A stretch of 64,000 nucleotides of DNA from Rallus limicola (lineage: Eukaryota > Chordata > Aves > Gruiformes > Rallidae), in NCBI GenBank assembly GCA_022605955.1, contig JAKCOZ010000008.1, positions 25,793,083-25,857,082 on the forward strand. Direction: 5' to 3'. Positions 34,601 to 46,300 of the stretch are shown here, in pieces; positions within the stretch are counted from its first letter, which is position 1; every line of letters starts with the position of its first letter. Under the pieces are notes generated by a model. The model worked only from the letters and a program-made list of their open reading frames with translations. It had not been told where the DNA came from and did no database searches. Made by a program: the position numbers and the translations under genes.

Positions 34601-37017
34601 AGCTTCCTTTCAGGAAGGTTTCCAGGGCTTTAGCTGCTCATTTCCCTAATGTAAGGCTGTGGTGTCTGTCTCGGTTGCCTGTTGTACGTACAGTATCAGC
34701 AAGGTTTCTTTGCCTCAGAACTAATCGTAATCCTTCATTTTTAATCAAGAAAATTGAACAGGGTTACTGCAATGCAAGGTGAATTGGAGAACAGCACCAA
34801 GACCACCATTCTTGTTGCATACAAGAGTGCATTTGCACCTTGTGATGCCAGTGCATTATACACTAATGGTTGTCATGACTGTGTCCAGAAAGGGTATTCC
34901 AAATGTGTTCACTAGGAGAGCAGGAGAAAAGTAGGCACCTACTTCTTGGTTATTTCTCCCCTCAGTTTCTGAGTGTTCTAATTTGAGCTTACCAACATGT
35001 ACACTTATGAACATTCCAGTTGCTGAGAGCTAGTAAGGAGCATGAGGGACTTGGGTTCAGGCTTCATTTGCATCTTTGGAGCTGCCATTTAGTCTGTCTA
35101 TGGCTCAGTTTCTAAAGATGGTGGAACGTAGAGTCTATGGCAATGTAACAAGTATAAGAGATCAGTCACTGCTGCCGTCAGTACCAGTGTGCTATACAGC
35201 ACAGACTCAAATTCTCCAAACTGCAGCCTTCTAGCTTTACAACAAAGCAAATACCTTCTCTACCTATAGGCAAAGTAGTTTTAAAAAATTTAACAGACTT
35301 TTTATTTAAAAATCAAGAACAATTTGCCCAAATGTTTTTAAATGGGTTTCTTGAAAGTCTTGGAGTAATATCAAAGCTCAAAGCTGATCACACATATAAA
35401 TGCAAAACTGAAAGGTTTGGTCCACTCAAAATAATTGCCAAATGTATTGGTCTGGATGACAACGTTGTTCCTATTTTAAACTTACAGATGGATGTTGCAA
35501 AGAAAGCAGCTGCTGCCCTACAGGGAAAGTATGGGACCAGTTATAAAGTAGGATCAACCTCCTTAATTTTATGTAAGTTTCTTCATGTTTCCTTTTGATT
35601 GCTCTGTTTTTCAAAGGGTGTCATTCTTGTGTCACAGACATCAGTAAGTACTTTTTTGCTGAGATTCCTCTTTGAGCACTATTTAATGGGCTGGTTCGGT
35701 GTAACATCTAAGTAGCAGTCATTTGAATACAAGATAACACAGCACATTATACAGCTGGCTGTGGGAAGGAAGGAAGCATTTTTCAGAAGCTAGCTCCTAC
35801 ATGCTTTCCTCACAGATATATCACAGGGGACAGAAGGAGATTGGTGATAGATCATCCTGACCCAGCTGAAGTCAGCAGCAAAACTCCTATTTGTCTTCAC
35901 CAGAATCAAGCAAAAATTAAAATCCCAATCAGGTTTATGGTTACTCCATCAGACATCATCACATGGCAGCTGCTTGCAGCTTTGTGTGAAATATGTTGCT
36001 TTTAGCCTCGTTCCTACCAGACTGGATAGCCACATCACAAACACACAACGACAGCCTTTATGTAGAGGACCAGAAGGCCCTAGAGTCTGCCAGGTGAACC
36101 CAAACTTTTCCCAGTAAGCAGAAAAACACTAGTCATTCAGAACAGTAAGTAGTTAGCTCCAATACTCGCACAGTTTTGCATTATTCACAGCATCTGATCT
36201 CCCTGAATCACACAAGTCACCTACTGCATAAGCAATGAGGTATAGATATAAGGTAACTTGTCCATGCCTAAGACTTCATTTTTCCAAGGTTTGTACATAC
36301 ACTGAATAGGTAAGAAAGATCCATAAGGCAGATGAACAGTGATACAGTGGCCAACCTGAATTTTCTCAGACCTCGCCAAAGTTATGCTTTAAACCAAATA
36401 TACAAAGAAATTCCAGGCAGTGTCAACATAGGAAATTAAATACCAGGACAGACAAACATCCAATCCATCTTCTACCCCACACTAATCACAGTAAAATGCT
36501 AAAAACAGAATCCATGGAAGTCATCTGTTACAGTATAATACCATCTTACAAAGGATTGTTTCACTTAGGAAACACCATGGAAGACTTTGGAGAGCAGAGT
36601 TTCTAGGTGCTGCAATTCATGTCACAGTGATCGATGGTTACTGTTTAGTTCAGGGATTCTCATAGAGCCTTGCACTAACTATAGCAAGAAGTATATTTCA
36701 AAGAACTGTATTTAATACATGTATCTCCCTCTACTTTTAAATTCACAGACAATAACTCAGGCTCCTCACGGGACTGGGCTCACACAATTGGCATTCCTTT
36801 CTCCTACACATTTGAACTGCGAGACCAGGGTACTCATGGATTTATTCTACCCCCTGATCAGATCCAACCTACGTGTGAGGAGACTATGTTGGCTGTTGCA
36901 ACTATCATAGACTATGTTGACCAGAAGTACTTCCCCGATGGGGCTGGGATGCTGACCTCCAGCAGCCTGGGCCTGAGTCTTTGCCTTAGCATTGTACTTA
37001 TATGGACTCTTTCTTAA
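22558..37017 (+). CDS. CPO: CPO, carboxypeptidase O preproenzyme (complete, 11 coding exons)
   Basis: CPO is a zinc metallocarboxypeptidase of family M14A that removes acidic C-terminal residues. In mammals it is GPI-anchored on the enterocyte apical membrane. Exons are 22558-22637, 26495-26570, 26949-27073, 29495-29609, 30567-30668, 31387-31491, 32009-32119, 33301-33391, 33972-34174, 35488-35572 and 36749-37017, giving 453 residues. Order: signal peptide (about 1-17), M14 prodomain (about 24-116), catalytic domain (about 117-427), hydrophobic GPI-type tail (438-452). Zinc ligands are His185, Glu188 and His313, and the catalytic Glu is Glu387. Asn260, Arg261, Arg240, Arg243, Tyr315, Tyr365 and Phe396 match CPA residues 144, 145, 124, 127, 198, 248 and 279. 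Arg372 sits at the CPA Ile255 position, the hallmark of CPO (CPB has Asp). Sequons lie at Asn251, Asn264 and Asn275. No lesion is seen. Confidence 0.95.
22699..22726. repeat. Trinucleotide microsatellite, AAT then AAC
   Basis: About four AAT units run directly into about five AAC units, about 60 bases into CPO intron 1. Confidence 0.85.
23956..24654 (+). mobile_element. CR1 non-LTR retroposon, 3' part with octamer tail
   Basis: A 5'-truncated copy of about 700 bases. Bases 24108-24299 encode the end of the CR1 ORF2 reverse transcriptase ([20 protein letters not shown] and [20 protein letters not shown]). It then runs through the 3' UTR with GGTTGGACCCGATGATCTCT and ends in ATTCTATGATTCTATGAT. 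The frame stops early and is broken upstream, so it is inactive. It lies in CPO intron 1, sense to the gene. Confidence 0.95.
24056..24099 (+). repeat. 22-base tandem duplication inside the CR1 copy
   Basis: Two identical adjacent copies of AGGAGGAGTGTAGCCAGCAG plus GT occupy 24056-24077 and 24078-24099. CR1 elements normally have one, so this is a later local duplication. It is not a multiple of three and would shift the reverse transcriptase frame. Confidence 0.85.
26495..26570 (+). CDS. CPO: CPO exon 2: prodomain N-terminal strand
   Basis: Acceptor GAATTTTCAG|G and donor CTG|GTGAGT. It encodes [20 protein letters not shown] and CSTLL, which matches the first strand and helix of the procarboxypeptidase activation domain. 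Confidence 0.92.
26949..27073 (+). CDS. CPO: CPO exon 3: prodomain centre
   Basis: Acceptor CTCTGCACAG|CTG and a weaker donor TACAA|GTACGA. It encodes [20 protein letters not shown], then [20 protein letters not shown], the Propep_M14 core (LxxWxP ... RVP ... VKxxLxxHxI pattern). Confidence 0.93.
29495..29609 (+). CDS. CPO: CPO exon 4: prodomain end and activation segment
   Basis: Acceptor CTTGCCTCAG|C and donor GAG|GTAAAG. It encodes the prodomain end [12 protein letters not shown], then a basic linker with Arg107, Lys110, Arg112 and Arg116, then [12 protein letters not shown], the start of the mature enzyme. The linker is a plausible trypsin-type activation site. Confidence 0.93.
30567..30668 (+). 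CDS. CPO: CPO exon 5: start of catalytic domain
   Basis: Acceptor CTATTTCAG|ATT and donor CAG|GTAAGG. It encodes [20 protein letters not shown], then [14 protein letters not shown], with the usual IG-type turn and E-x-R-x-(IM)Y-x-L strand of M14 enzymes. Confidence 0.93.
31387..31491 (+). CDS. CPO: CPO exon 6: HxxE zinc-binding motif
   Basis: Acceptor CTTTCAG|ATC and donor GAG|GTGAGT. It encodes [20 protein letters not shown]. His185 and Glu188 in the HARE motif are the first two zinc ligands (CPA His69 and Glu72). Confidence 0.96.
32009..32119 (+). CDS. CPO: CPO exon 7
   Basis: Acceptor CTTTTCAG|ATT and donor AAT|GTGCGT. It encodes [20 protein letters not shown], then [17 protein letters not shown], including the NxDGY motif typical of the family. 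Confidence 0.95.
32900..32918. repeat. A19 homopolymer in CPO intron 7
   Basis: Nineteen A residues follow TATCTGACC. A retrocopy tail is possible, but the preceding 200 bases show no recognisable source gene. Confidence 0.85.
33301..33391 (+). CDS. CPO: CPO exon 8: substrate-carboxylate and oxyanion residues
   Basis: Acceptor TTTTGTTTAG|GAT and donor GCA|GTAAGT. It encodes [20 protein letters not shown], then [10 protein letters not shown]. Arg240, Arg243, Asn260 and Arg261 match CPA Arg124, Arg127, Asn144 and Arg145. Cys254 is the first half of the conserved disulfide. Confidence 0.95.
33972..34174 (+). CDS. CPO: CPO exon 9: third zinc ligand
   Basis: Acceptor CTCTCTAG|GT and donor CTG|GTAGGG. 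It encodes Cys276 (disulfide partner), the SEPETRAV segment and [18 protein letters not shown]. His313 is the third zinc ligand, and Tyr315 matches CPA Tyr198. Confidence 0.95.
35488..35572 (+). CDS. CPO: CPO exon 10
   Basis: Acceptor AACTTACAG|ATG and donor TTAT|GTAAGT. It encodes [20 protein letters not shown], then VGSTSLIL, plus the first base of the Tyr365 codon (CPA Tyr248). The ATG is internal. Confidence 0.93.
36749..37017 (+). CDS. CPO: CPO exon 11: specificity pocket, catalytic Glu and GPI-type tail
   Basis: Acceptor AATTCACAG|AC. It encodes [20 protein letters not shown], then FELRDQG. Arg372 in SSRDW sits 15 residues before the catalytic Glu387, exactly as CPA 255 does before 270. 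The last 26 residues ([10 protein letters not shown], then [16 protein letters not shown]) end the protein in a hydrophobic segment with small residues before it, as in a GPI signal. Stop TAA is at 37015-37017. Confidence 0.95.
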
Positions 37018-37109
37018 AAAAAAAAAAGAACAAGACTCCAATGCAAAGTATAATGTCACTTTGAAAAGACAAAATTACATGAGCAGAAGAACTACACGTC
37101 AAGTATTCC

Positions 37110-37115
37110 AATAAA
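37110..37115 (+). terminator. CPO: CPO polyadenylation signal
   Basis: AATAAA lies 93 bases after the CPO stop, the first canonical hexamer downstream. It gives a short 3' UTR of about 110-120 bases. Confidence 0.7.
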
Positions 37116-37134
37116 GGCTCAGCCGACAAAATAC

Positions 37135-40100
37135 AAGCACCCACTTGTGGTTTTGATATCTGTGTTTCAGGGAAGGAGGAAAGGATGAAGAACTGTGGCG
37201 ATTTCTCAAGCTTCACTTGCTGGCTCTGCAAGGAGCCAGCTTGAGTACAAACAGGGACAGAGATCTAGTACTCCCTGGTTCTTAAGCATGTTTTCAGGAG
37301 CCCGTCTGGGTCTCTGCACCCATTCTGTCAACCACAGTCCTGTCCCACCACAATTCTCACTGCCACCTGACCTCTGGGTCTTGCTGGCATTAGTGGGATG
37401 CCTGTGACCATTCCCTATTTCCCACTACACATCCACCTTCCTCCCTTAAACTGGCACATCAGGATTTACCAGAAAATAGAGAACCTTAAAAGGTTCTGGC
37501 GGAAGGTCAAGATCGGGCAACCATCAACAGCAGCCTGAAACAAGAGTCAAGCTGGTACAAGTGTGTGGGGACAGACAAGAGATGTGGCCTCACCACTTAA
37601 ATGCAGTTGGATTAGTGAAGATAGAAACTGCCCAAATCCTTAAAAAATGCAAATGAAAAGGGAAAAGCTGGAAGGTCAGTGAAGTGCCAAAGGAAAGGAA
37701 ATGTTTCAGCCCATTGAGCAAGCACCCTCTGCCTGAGCCACTGAAAAGGAAACACCAAAGAAAGAGCATTGGTATTGTTATAGCCAACACCAGAGGGTGC
37801 AGGGCAATCACTGAAGTACTGAGGACCTCTTTTAACCTGTACTTGGTGCTGCTGAATCCAGGATATTTTATATGAAATGCCTGATTTTCTTAGCAAACTT
37901 CAAGATTCCACTTGAAAACTGTGTGTTCTAACCAGAGATTTCCAATGAAATATTGTCAACTTCAGGGAAGAGAACATGTTTTTTTCCCCCCCACTGCCTG
38001 AAGGGTAGTGATGGCAAACGCAGAGCAAGAGCTTCTGCCAGAAAACTCACTGAAAAACCAAACCCAGAAAGAACCCACCTTGCAGTCATTTTTCCAATGC
38101 ATATAAACACATCTTTTTGTCATTTTTCTGTACCATCAGTTGACAAATCACAGCTCCTGTGTTCATTGTCCACGGATTATTACCAATAGGCATAGCTAAA
38201 TCTGTCTAACTCCTGCAGGTTCCCCAGAGCATAGTCCTTCTAGACCAACCACTCATTTACAGTAAGACCCGTCTGTTGCTGGGTTCTGTAGCAGAAGGTG
38301 TCGCTAATTAGCACTTCTCCCCACAGGAGCATCACTCCCCAAACTTATGTCTGGTTCAGGATGTGACTTGTAAGTCGTTATATTTGTACCTGTATATTGT
38401 GTCTTTGGAACTGTAAGAAACAAAATGAGTCCATCTGGCCCATGACTGTGAGTTTCTTTAAGCAAGTGGGGTTTGACCATGGGTGTTTCACAGCCATTTG
38501 TTGGCAAACAGCAGTGAAGCTCCCCAGTACCACCAGCAGCAGATGGCAGTACCCTCTGGGGACCTGATGCCCACTCACACACCTAGCCAAAACCAAACCA
38601 GGCTTGGGCAAGCACCATCCAAAACTAACCTATGACCAAAATGATAAAAAAATGCTTCCAGCCAGGGCCTCTTTACTGGTCTAAGACATCACACAACCTG
38701 GATGCCTAGAGCCAAAGAAGGAAGCTGGCTTTGCTGATCTTGGGTATCCACTGATAAAATCGTTTACCAGTACAAGATACAACCCAGGAGTGTCCCAAAG
38801 TTAATTAGCAGGTGTCTGTGAGCTACTGGGTCAGTCCCTCCTTTGCTCCTCTTGTAATAACCACCATCACGCAGAGGACAATGCCCCTGTACATGGCACC
38901 TAGGCAGGGGGGTGTGGGGAGATTTTGCCTCTAGCATTACCAGCATTCAAGAATCATAGAAGCAGAGAGGAATACTTCACCACAAAAAAAGTTAGATGTT
39001 TTGCAATAATCATTATCTAGAAGAATATCTGCTGCTGTCAGCACACTGATCTGCCTGAGCTTACAGACCCTTGGATCTGTGAGCAATGACTCACCCACTT
39101 TGCATAGTGAAACCACAAATGAAGGTTGTGTGGAAGCAGCACCTTGCCCCCACTGCCACTGCAGAACAGATGTCCTGCAATGAGTGCTTACAGTCCCTCT
39201 TAGGAACTATCATCGAACAAGCAAACCACAACCACTAAAAGGCCAAGGCTGCAGTGAATTGATCTTTACAAACATTACACGGGCTCCATATTTCACACAC
39301 CCTGCCAGTTTGCTGACTTTTCTGTGTACCCTTTGTGCTTGCAGGCAAGTGATGTGTATGGATGACAAAAATCACTGCAGAGAGGTGAATTTTATCAACC
39401 ATGTTTTGAAAAGGAATATTTTAAAGAAAAACACAGTATTGATGTCTCTATTGAAATTACCTCATGAATCCATGCCCGAGTTTATCTCTTCTATACTCAT
39501 TTGTTGTTTTCTCTGACCCTTGCCTGGTTTTGTTTTATGAGAAGGTATGGAAAGAGCCACATTCTGATTTCTTGCATGTCAGCAGAAGCACAGCATTCTC
39601 TTACTGAGACAACACTATGACTTTCGATTATTCACATGCAAACGCATGTGAGACTACAAGTTATCATACAAAACTACCAGATTCTTTTATTCATTGTTGT
39701 TTCTCCCCAGTAATTTTACCAAGATCCATGCCCCTTTTCTTTCTTTCTTTCTCACATAAACACCTAAATCATAATTGCTTTATTATATAATTAGTATTGT
39801 GAGGGATTAATTACTTTGAGTCATTCATATTATTGAGTAAAAACAAGGGTATCCCAGTTCTGCGTAACAGTGTTCAATAGTATCCTGGTTAACTTTCTGT
39901 CTGTAATACAAAAATAAAGATTGAAGAAAGAGCCCTCAGTAATCTCATTCAATTTCAGGCAAGGAGCTCCTCACTGCTAATTTCTCCTCCATGCTATGTT
40001 AATTTGATACAGTCCTCAGGCTCCTAACAAGTTAGCAAGACTGCCCTCATTAAGGAAAGTGAAGATATCACAAGGGAGCTATAATATTAAATGAACGCGT

Positions 40101-43100
40101 GTAGCCTCATTTCTTAGAGCATCACATGATGGAAGAGCAAAAACCTACCTTTTGAGGGGAGTGTGGAAAATACCTGTCAGTTGACCTTTTTGGGAAACAC
40201 TCGTAATGCAAATTGTTACTTCCTGATGCTTATGTTCCAGAAATCCATTCAAACACTCTATTCTGCAGGTTTGTTTCCAAGCAAAAAACTCTGAGACTTG
40301 AACATCTTACACTATGTATGAAAATATGATGCAGTCTCAACTTGCTCAGAAACACAGACAGATGTTCTCTGTGTGTTCCAGACATTATTGTAGATGGAAA
40401 TGTATTGGTTTATGACAGCTGAAGACCTAGCCATTTGCATCCCAAATCCCTCTGAGCAAAACTCCCCCTTTTCCAAAGCAGCTTGGGGCCTACTTCAGAT
40501 AGAAGGGTGGGGGTCTAAATGGAAGCCACTGTATCCTGAGCTGATCTTGGGTTCTTTCAGCCTACAGCCTAGAAGTATTCATGATCCTGTTAAGATTTAT
40601 CTCAATCCCTATCTTCTTTTGGCTTCATCCAGAGCTCAGTTTTCTTGACTAGATGGGAAGTCCAGTTCCACAATACACAAAAAACCACAGCAGAGCCCAT
40701 TGCTTTGATGAGACGCGCTGTGTTCACAATTTCCTTCCACATAAATGGCTGGCCAAGGCTGACTTGTTTTCATTACCACTAAGCTGAGAGGGGAACCAAT
40801 AATAAGAAAAAATAAACAGATGTTATGATTGGACATTAGAATAAGCAAATTTGGGTACTCAATGAAAAACTAGTCTAACATGCATTATATATGTCCTGAG
40901 TTCTTCCAACAAATGCAGATGATCTTTGTTGGTATAAAACATAAAGGAATAAAGGAATAACTGGGCAACAATCTGTCATCACTTGCGCTGGTTTGCCAAA
41001 TCTCACGGTGTCTGTTCACGTGCACGGTAGGCATTCAGACAACTGCTTCTCTCCTGCAGATTTGCAAACAATATGAGTGTGCTATTCAGAAGACAGCCAA
41101 TGGGAAGCAGAAAGAGCAAATGCGGTGTCACACACACACACCTTTTAATCCAACTCTGTATACAGACCCAAGGTACATCCCATCACAGCTGCGCTCTGTT
41201 GCGTGGGGATGCCTCAAATGACAGCAATGTAGTTTAGGAGGAGGTAGTTAAGCCTGCACAGTACTAACTGCAGTGGAAAATCCCCAGAGGAGGGAGAGCA
41301 TTTGCAAAAATGATGGAAATGTATTGTGCTGACAAAGATGTAAGTAGCACTGGTTTTAGCAGTGGGAAAGAGGAAATGGATAGGTTATAGATGGACTAAT
41401 AATGACATTTTTCCTAGCTTTAGCTTCTTCTGCAGGCTTGTCTAAGAGAGACAGCTCTTGTTTTGAAAATACAAACTCTTCCTGTTCCCAAACACCCGTA
41501 CAGCTCTACCTAGGAGAGGACTGAGGAAGAAAAGGATTACTAATAAACATTACTTAGCTATGATTAGCGAGGCATGGGGCGGAAGAAAGACTAAAACTAA
41601 TGAGGGAAATATGGAACACAAGCATAACCAGGCAGCAAGGAATACGCAAGTAGGCAGCAGACTCTGTGATAATTAGGTGTAAAATTTTGTTTGCCAGAGT
41701 CACCCTGAGACTGCAGTACTGGCTTTTACATCATTTACTGCTAGTGCCCGGGGCAGGTCACAGAACTGATGGTAGCAAAAGGATCCCCTACCCACTGCCA
41801 TCATCTAGCACAAAAAAGGAAGTCTGCACTTAGTGTCTGTCCTGCTTTCTAAACACAAAACAGAAACGCAGTGAATCTATAAGAAAGGCTCCAAATTCTC
41901 TCTTCTCACTTCAGTAACTGTTTCTTCATATTCTTTACATTGGCATGTTGCACTTCCCCCCCCCCCCCCCAAGATACCTAGTTAAAAACAAATTAAAGGG
42001 GTTTTTTGTTTGATTGGGGGGAAGGAGGGGCTTATGCTTTAGCTTCTGTTTGAAAAATGAATCTTCTTTGTGATAAGCAGTGTCCCTTGTGGTGGAACAC
42101 TTCTGGTGTAACTGTGTCTGCATTTGCTGTTTGCTTCAGTTACCTGTGACACTGAAGTGAACCAATTGCAGTGAGGTTCTGAAAACACTTAAAGGGATCA
42201 TCACCTGAAGGTAGGAATCTCTGTGTCAAACATTTGACTAGGAAATATTATAAAGGGTCATGCTCAGGGGTGACAAACCATCCCACACCAGGAGAATGTA
42301 ATTCTATTGGGGAAATCATTGCACAAGAATTTCACAGCTAAAATACATTACCTAGCATTGCTTCCATCTCCAAGGCAGGTATCAAGCTACGTGTGCAAGG
42401 AGAAATCTATCCGACTGTCTTTTGTCTGCTATCTACAGAATTCCATTCATTTCATAAACTTCTTCGTGCTTTAAATCCCCAAAACATTATCCAAGGATAT
42501 TCTTAGCTACCAAGCAACTGGGAATCAATAATAGTGTTGGGAAGGGACAAGAAGGGGAATAAGGGTTAATAGCAATTATTCATGGAAAGCAATCTAAACC
42601 ATTTTTTAATTTAATTTGGAGTGCCAAATTTAAAGGATTCTTGAACGCTAAGGCCATTTTCATCATGCTGATCCTGTGTCTTATTGAGTGGGACCAGAGT
42701 ATTACTCATTTTTTGTGACCCTGAGTTATCAAGGACATGCTGGGCAAACAGCCAAGGTAATACAAGCTCAATAATAATAATCTATACTTAAAGTTAACAT
42801 GATGGCTATTACATGACGGCTGTGCCGATTGGAGGAAAGTTAGCTCTTCCAGCTCTGGTAACTGCTTGACTTAGCACTTTTTTTAGTGCATGAGAAATGT
42901 TATAAAATAAAGTGCATATCTTACAAGTGGGAGAAAAGTCATGCAGTGTAAGCAGCAAAGAAATAGGAAGAGGTAGCAGAATGATGGGGGTGGAGAAGTA
43001 GTGAATCCAAAAGCAGTTTGGACATGGTTTTTAGAAAAAAAAGGCAGTAAAACTCCCCTGGCTCCATATGCACATAGGACTGTCATTGTGTGTGCCAGAA

Positions 43101-43340
43101 GAACAGATCAAGAGATTGATAGGAGCCTTGTTCTATTTAAAGGGCATGGAAACGTGCAGAAACAAAGGAGTTAGAAATGACAAAAAAGGCCAATAAAAGA
43201 CTATCTATCTCCTTGGATTGCTCTCAGGGGTACATTTCTAGGGGTGCTTATCTAGTTGAGTCATTAAAGTCTCCAGCTCTCCTCTTTTCTGTCTCCCTTC
43301 ACACTGCAGATTTGTACTTTTGCAAACTTTGCCAACATGC
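37135..43340. other. Intergenic DNA downstream of CPO, first part
   Basis: No gene is supported. It contains a C15 run at 41956-41970 and short CA and CTTT repeats. Open frames of up to about 110 codons on both strands carry no domain signature and no matching splice-site series. Confidence 0.55.
41956..41970. repeat. C15 homopolymer
   Basis: Fifteen C residues after CACTT. A similar C17 run lies at 54954-54970. Runs of this kind are slippage-prone in sequencing, so their lengths are uncertain. Confidence 0.85.
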
Positions 43341-46300
43341 ATGACACTGTTCAGCACAGGAAATATTTCATATATATCTTACATATATATATTCAAAGAT
43401 GTGCATTCAAAATATATGTATTTATATATATATTTGTTTTGTTTAGCAAGTCCTATTTGTTACTTCTGTGGATGTGATGGAACACCTTGTGACCCATAAT
43501 GTCCCATGGACTGAAAAAGAGTAAGTTCCAGAAATTGTCATTTCCTTTACACTCTATGGATAAGATGGTCACAAAGCTTTTTTTGTTTTTGAGCTGTTAC
43601 CATTTGGGTTTTGTCCATATTACCAGGAATCTGATGTTGTATTTACTATATTATTTTTGTAAGGCTGGGGTCTTTGGCTATCTTTGAAGGGAAATGAGGA
43701 ACCCCAGCCTAAGATAGCCATTGAGACAAAGCCTGTTCTAGACCTGTATCTGCTCTGTGCTCACGATCACCCAAATCAGGCTGACAGACAGTCCCACTGA
43801 TCTATCTTATTCTTCAGTTCTCTGCCCGGTGAAGATCCTCTCAGAGGGGCTATGTTGACCAGGAAAGAATAAGCTACTTATTTTCTGAAAAGGCTAAAAT
43901 GGCACATTTCCATGCTGCAAATTTTCAGAGAAAGGCATTAATTTCACCCCCTTGTACAATCAAATACAATGACACCTACTGCAGAACTATTTTGGACTTC
44001 TACATTTTTGACCCAGATCTTTGGAGTCTCAGTCAGTGACCCACTCACGACTCCGTGGCACTCTAGCTGAGCCATAAGGCTTCAAAATGAACAATGGTTT
44101 TAAAGAAAATAAACTGTTTCTAAGCACAGATCCACTTTAAAAACACAGAGCATCCTAGAGCTAATCGGTATTTTTCACTTATCATATTTCTCTTACGTGT
44201 CATTTTTAATAATTTAGTGCAAAGTTCTCCTTTTGCTTTTCTACAGAAAAGCTACAATAAACATTTCATAGTATGCTTAACAGGTATTCAAGTGAAATAC
44301 AACCTGCTTAAAGGTCACTTTTTTGAGACAGACACACCTTAGATTTCTACAAGAGATGCAGCAGATTTACTTAGAGGACTAAAACCAAATGTTGAATAGT
44401 ACTCTATGAAATTACTGACTCCACCTCTTTCTCAGCTTCAAAACACAGAGACACTTTGGAGAAACCCACCAGGATAATGTGTCAGGAATAGAATAATGTG
44501 TCAGGAGCAGACTGCAGTGAGTGGGTGAGGAGTTCTGACCTCACAGAAAGCCAGAGTGTCTCAGAGGGCTCTTCACTAAAGAGCAGCAGTGTTTTCCAAA
44601 CACAGCAGTGGAAACAGAAGCTGCTTAAAGGGAAGTCGTCCTCTTTGTTGAGCAGTCATTTTTTTCTAGATGAAAAGAATCTGCAAAACCGCAAGATGTA
44701 AATACACATATATCATTAATTAACACATTTTAGGATAAAATATAGTTAACTATAATTGAAATGGCAATGTTAAACTTGCTGTACAGATTATTTCAAGTTT
44801 AAGCTTAAAATTAGTCCAGCACACCAGCAAGGTCTCAGAAATTTCTGATGTTTCTGTCACCATGGTAGCTAAATGGCAATGGGCTTAATCCTGCACTGAG
44901 TCCCTAGTCAAACTTCTCCTGGCCTTAGCAATGCTGGATCTGACCCTGTAAATCCTAACATGCTTCAGACCAGAGCCTGATTTCTAAAACCTTTTTACGC
45001 AGTTTCCCACGGCAACTTGGGTTGGGAATTCTGTGGAGACTATTCACTTGAAAAAATGTCTGGGGATTTCTTTTATTCAGCAACAATCCCTGACTGATTT
45101 GAAGAACTATGTTGACAGCCTGACAGGAAGCCATGCCATCCACTCCTTGGGCAACAGGCACTTTTGGCAACATGTGCCAATTCAGAAGGCAGGGAACAGT
45201 AAATGAGGTGAAACAGGCATCAGACAATGTCCCTGGAAGCTTCCAAGCTGTTTAAAAGAGAAGCGTATTTTTGCCTTGGTTAAATGCAGTTCCCAGTTTC
45301 TCATAGGCAACTAGGCAAATCAACCATTATACTAAAAAATTTCTATTGTCCTCAGTGAATGATGGTAAAATGTAATGATTAGATAATATGTGGGAATATA
45401 CACAGTAACTCCTTGACATAATCACCAGCTCTCCGGGATAAAGGCGCCTCTAAAAATCCAAGTCCATAAACATAGAGGCCTAGGTTCTAATCACCTTGTG
45501 GGTTTTATCCTCTTTTCCTGAAGAAATAAGGCCTGAGAGATCATGATGTCTGTATCTCAGACTGTCCTTAATAACTCATGAACCAGCTGGCTGCCTTCCC
45601 CCAAACTGGCAATGTGAAAAAGGTCAGAAGAGTAAGAAGTTCCTCCAAGCTCTGTAAAGAAGTGGCTGCATGGAATACAGGGGAATACAGACCCTTTATT
45701 GTCAGAGCTTATAAGAGGGAAAGGGGAGTGGGATCCTTGTTTGAAAAGAGCTGGGGGGGAGCTCTACAAGACAGCAGAGGAAATTGAGGGTGTTTCTTGG
45801 CACACTTATGATGGAAATTGAGAAGTGGGTTACAGACTGTGTGTGGGTGGGAACATAATTTCAGAGGAAACTAGACTTCGTTAATTCTGCTGTTTGGTTG
45901 TATTATTATTTTCTGTGAAAATTATGAGAATTATTAGATGTAGCTGACTCAATTGCATTACCAACATGAAAAGGCCTGAACCAAACCACAAGAGGATGAT
46001 GACAACAGAAGCTTGACTGCCGAGAAGCCATGTAATATATAGTCATAGACAATAAAAGCCAATAGCAACATATGACTTAGACTGCACATTACTTGATGTA
46101 CATGCTGAAAGCCCTTAAAAATAGGAAAAAGCCTGCAGGGCATTTAGAACAAGGGTGGCGCCTACATAAATTGGTGTGTATTTTTAGATATACCTGAGTT
46201 CAGCCAAAGGCTGTTCTGAGAGTTCCTTAATCCTTTGAGGAGCTGGACAAGCCAAAACACCTAATTATTGCACTGCAACTTCCTGTGGAAGTGTTAACTC

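Larger units (their letters stand above)
33392..36748 (+). other. CPO introns 8 to 10
   Basis: Introns at 33392-33971, 34175-35487 and 35573-36748 hold unique sequence. A weak MIR-like fragment may lie at about 35040-35110 (ACTTGGGTTCAGGCTTC and later TATGGCTCAGTTTCTAAAGA). Nothing else is supported. Confidence 0.5.
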
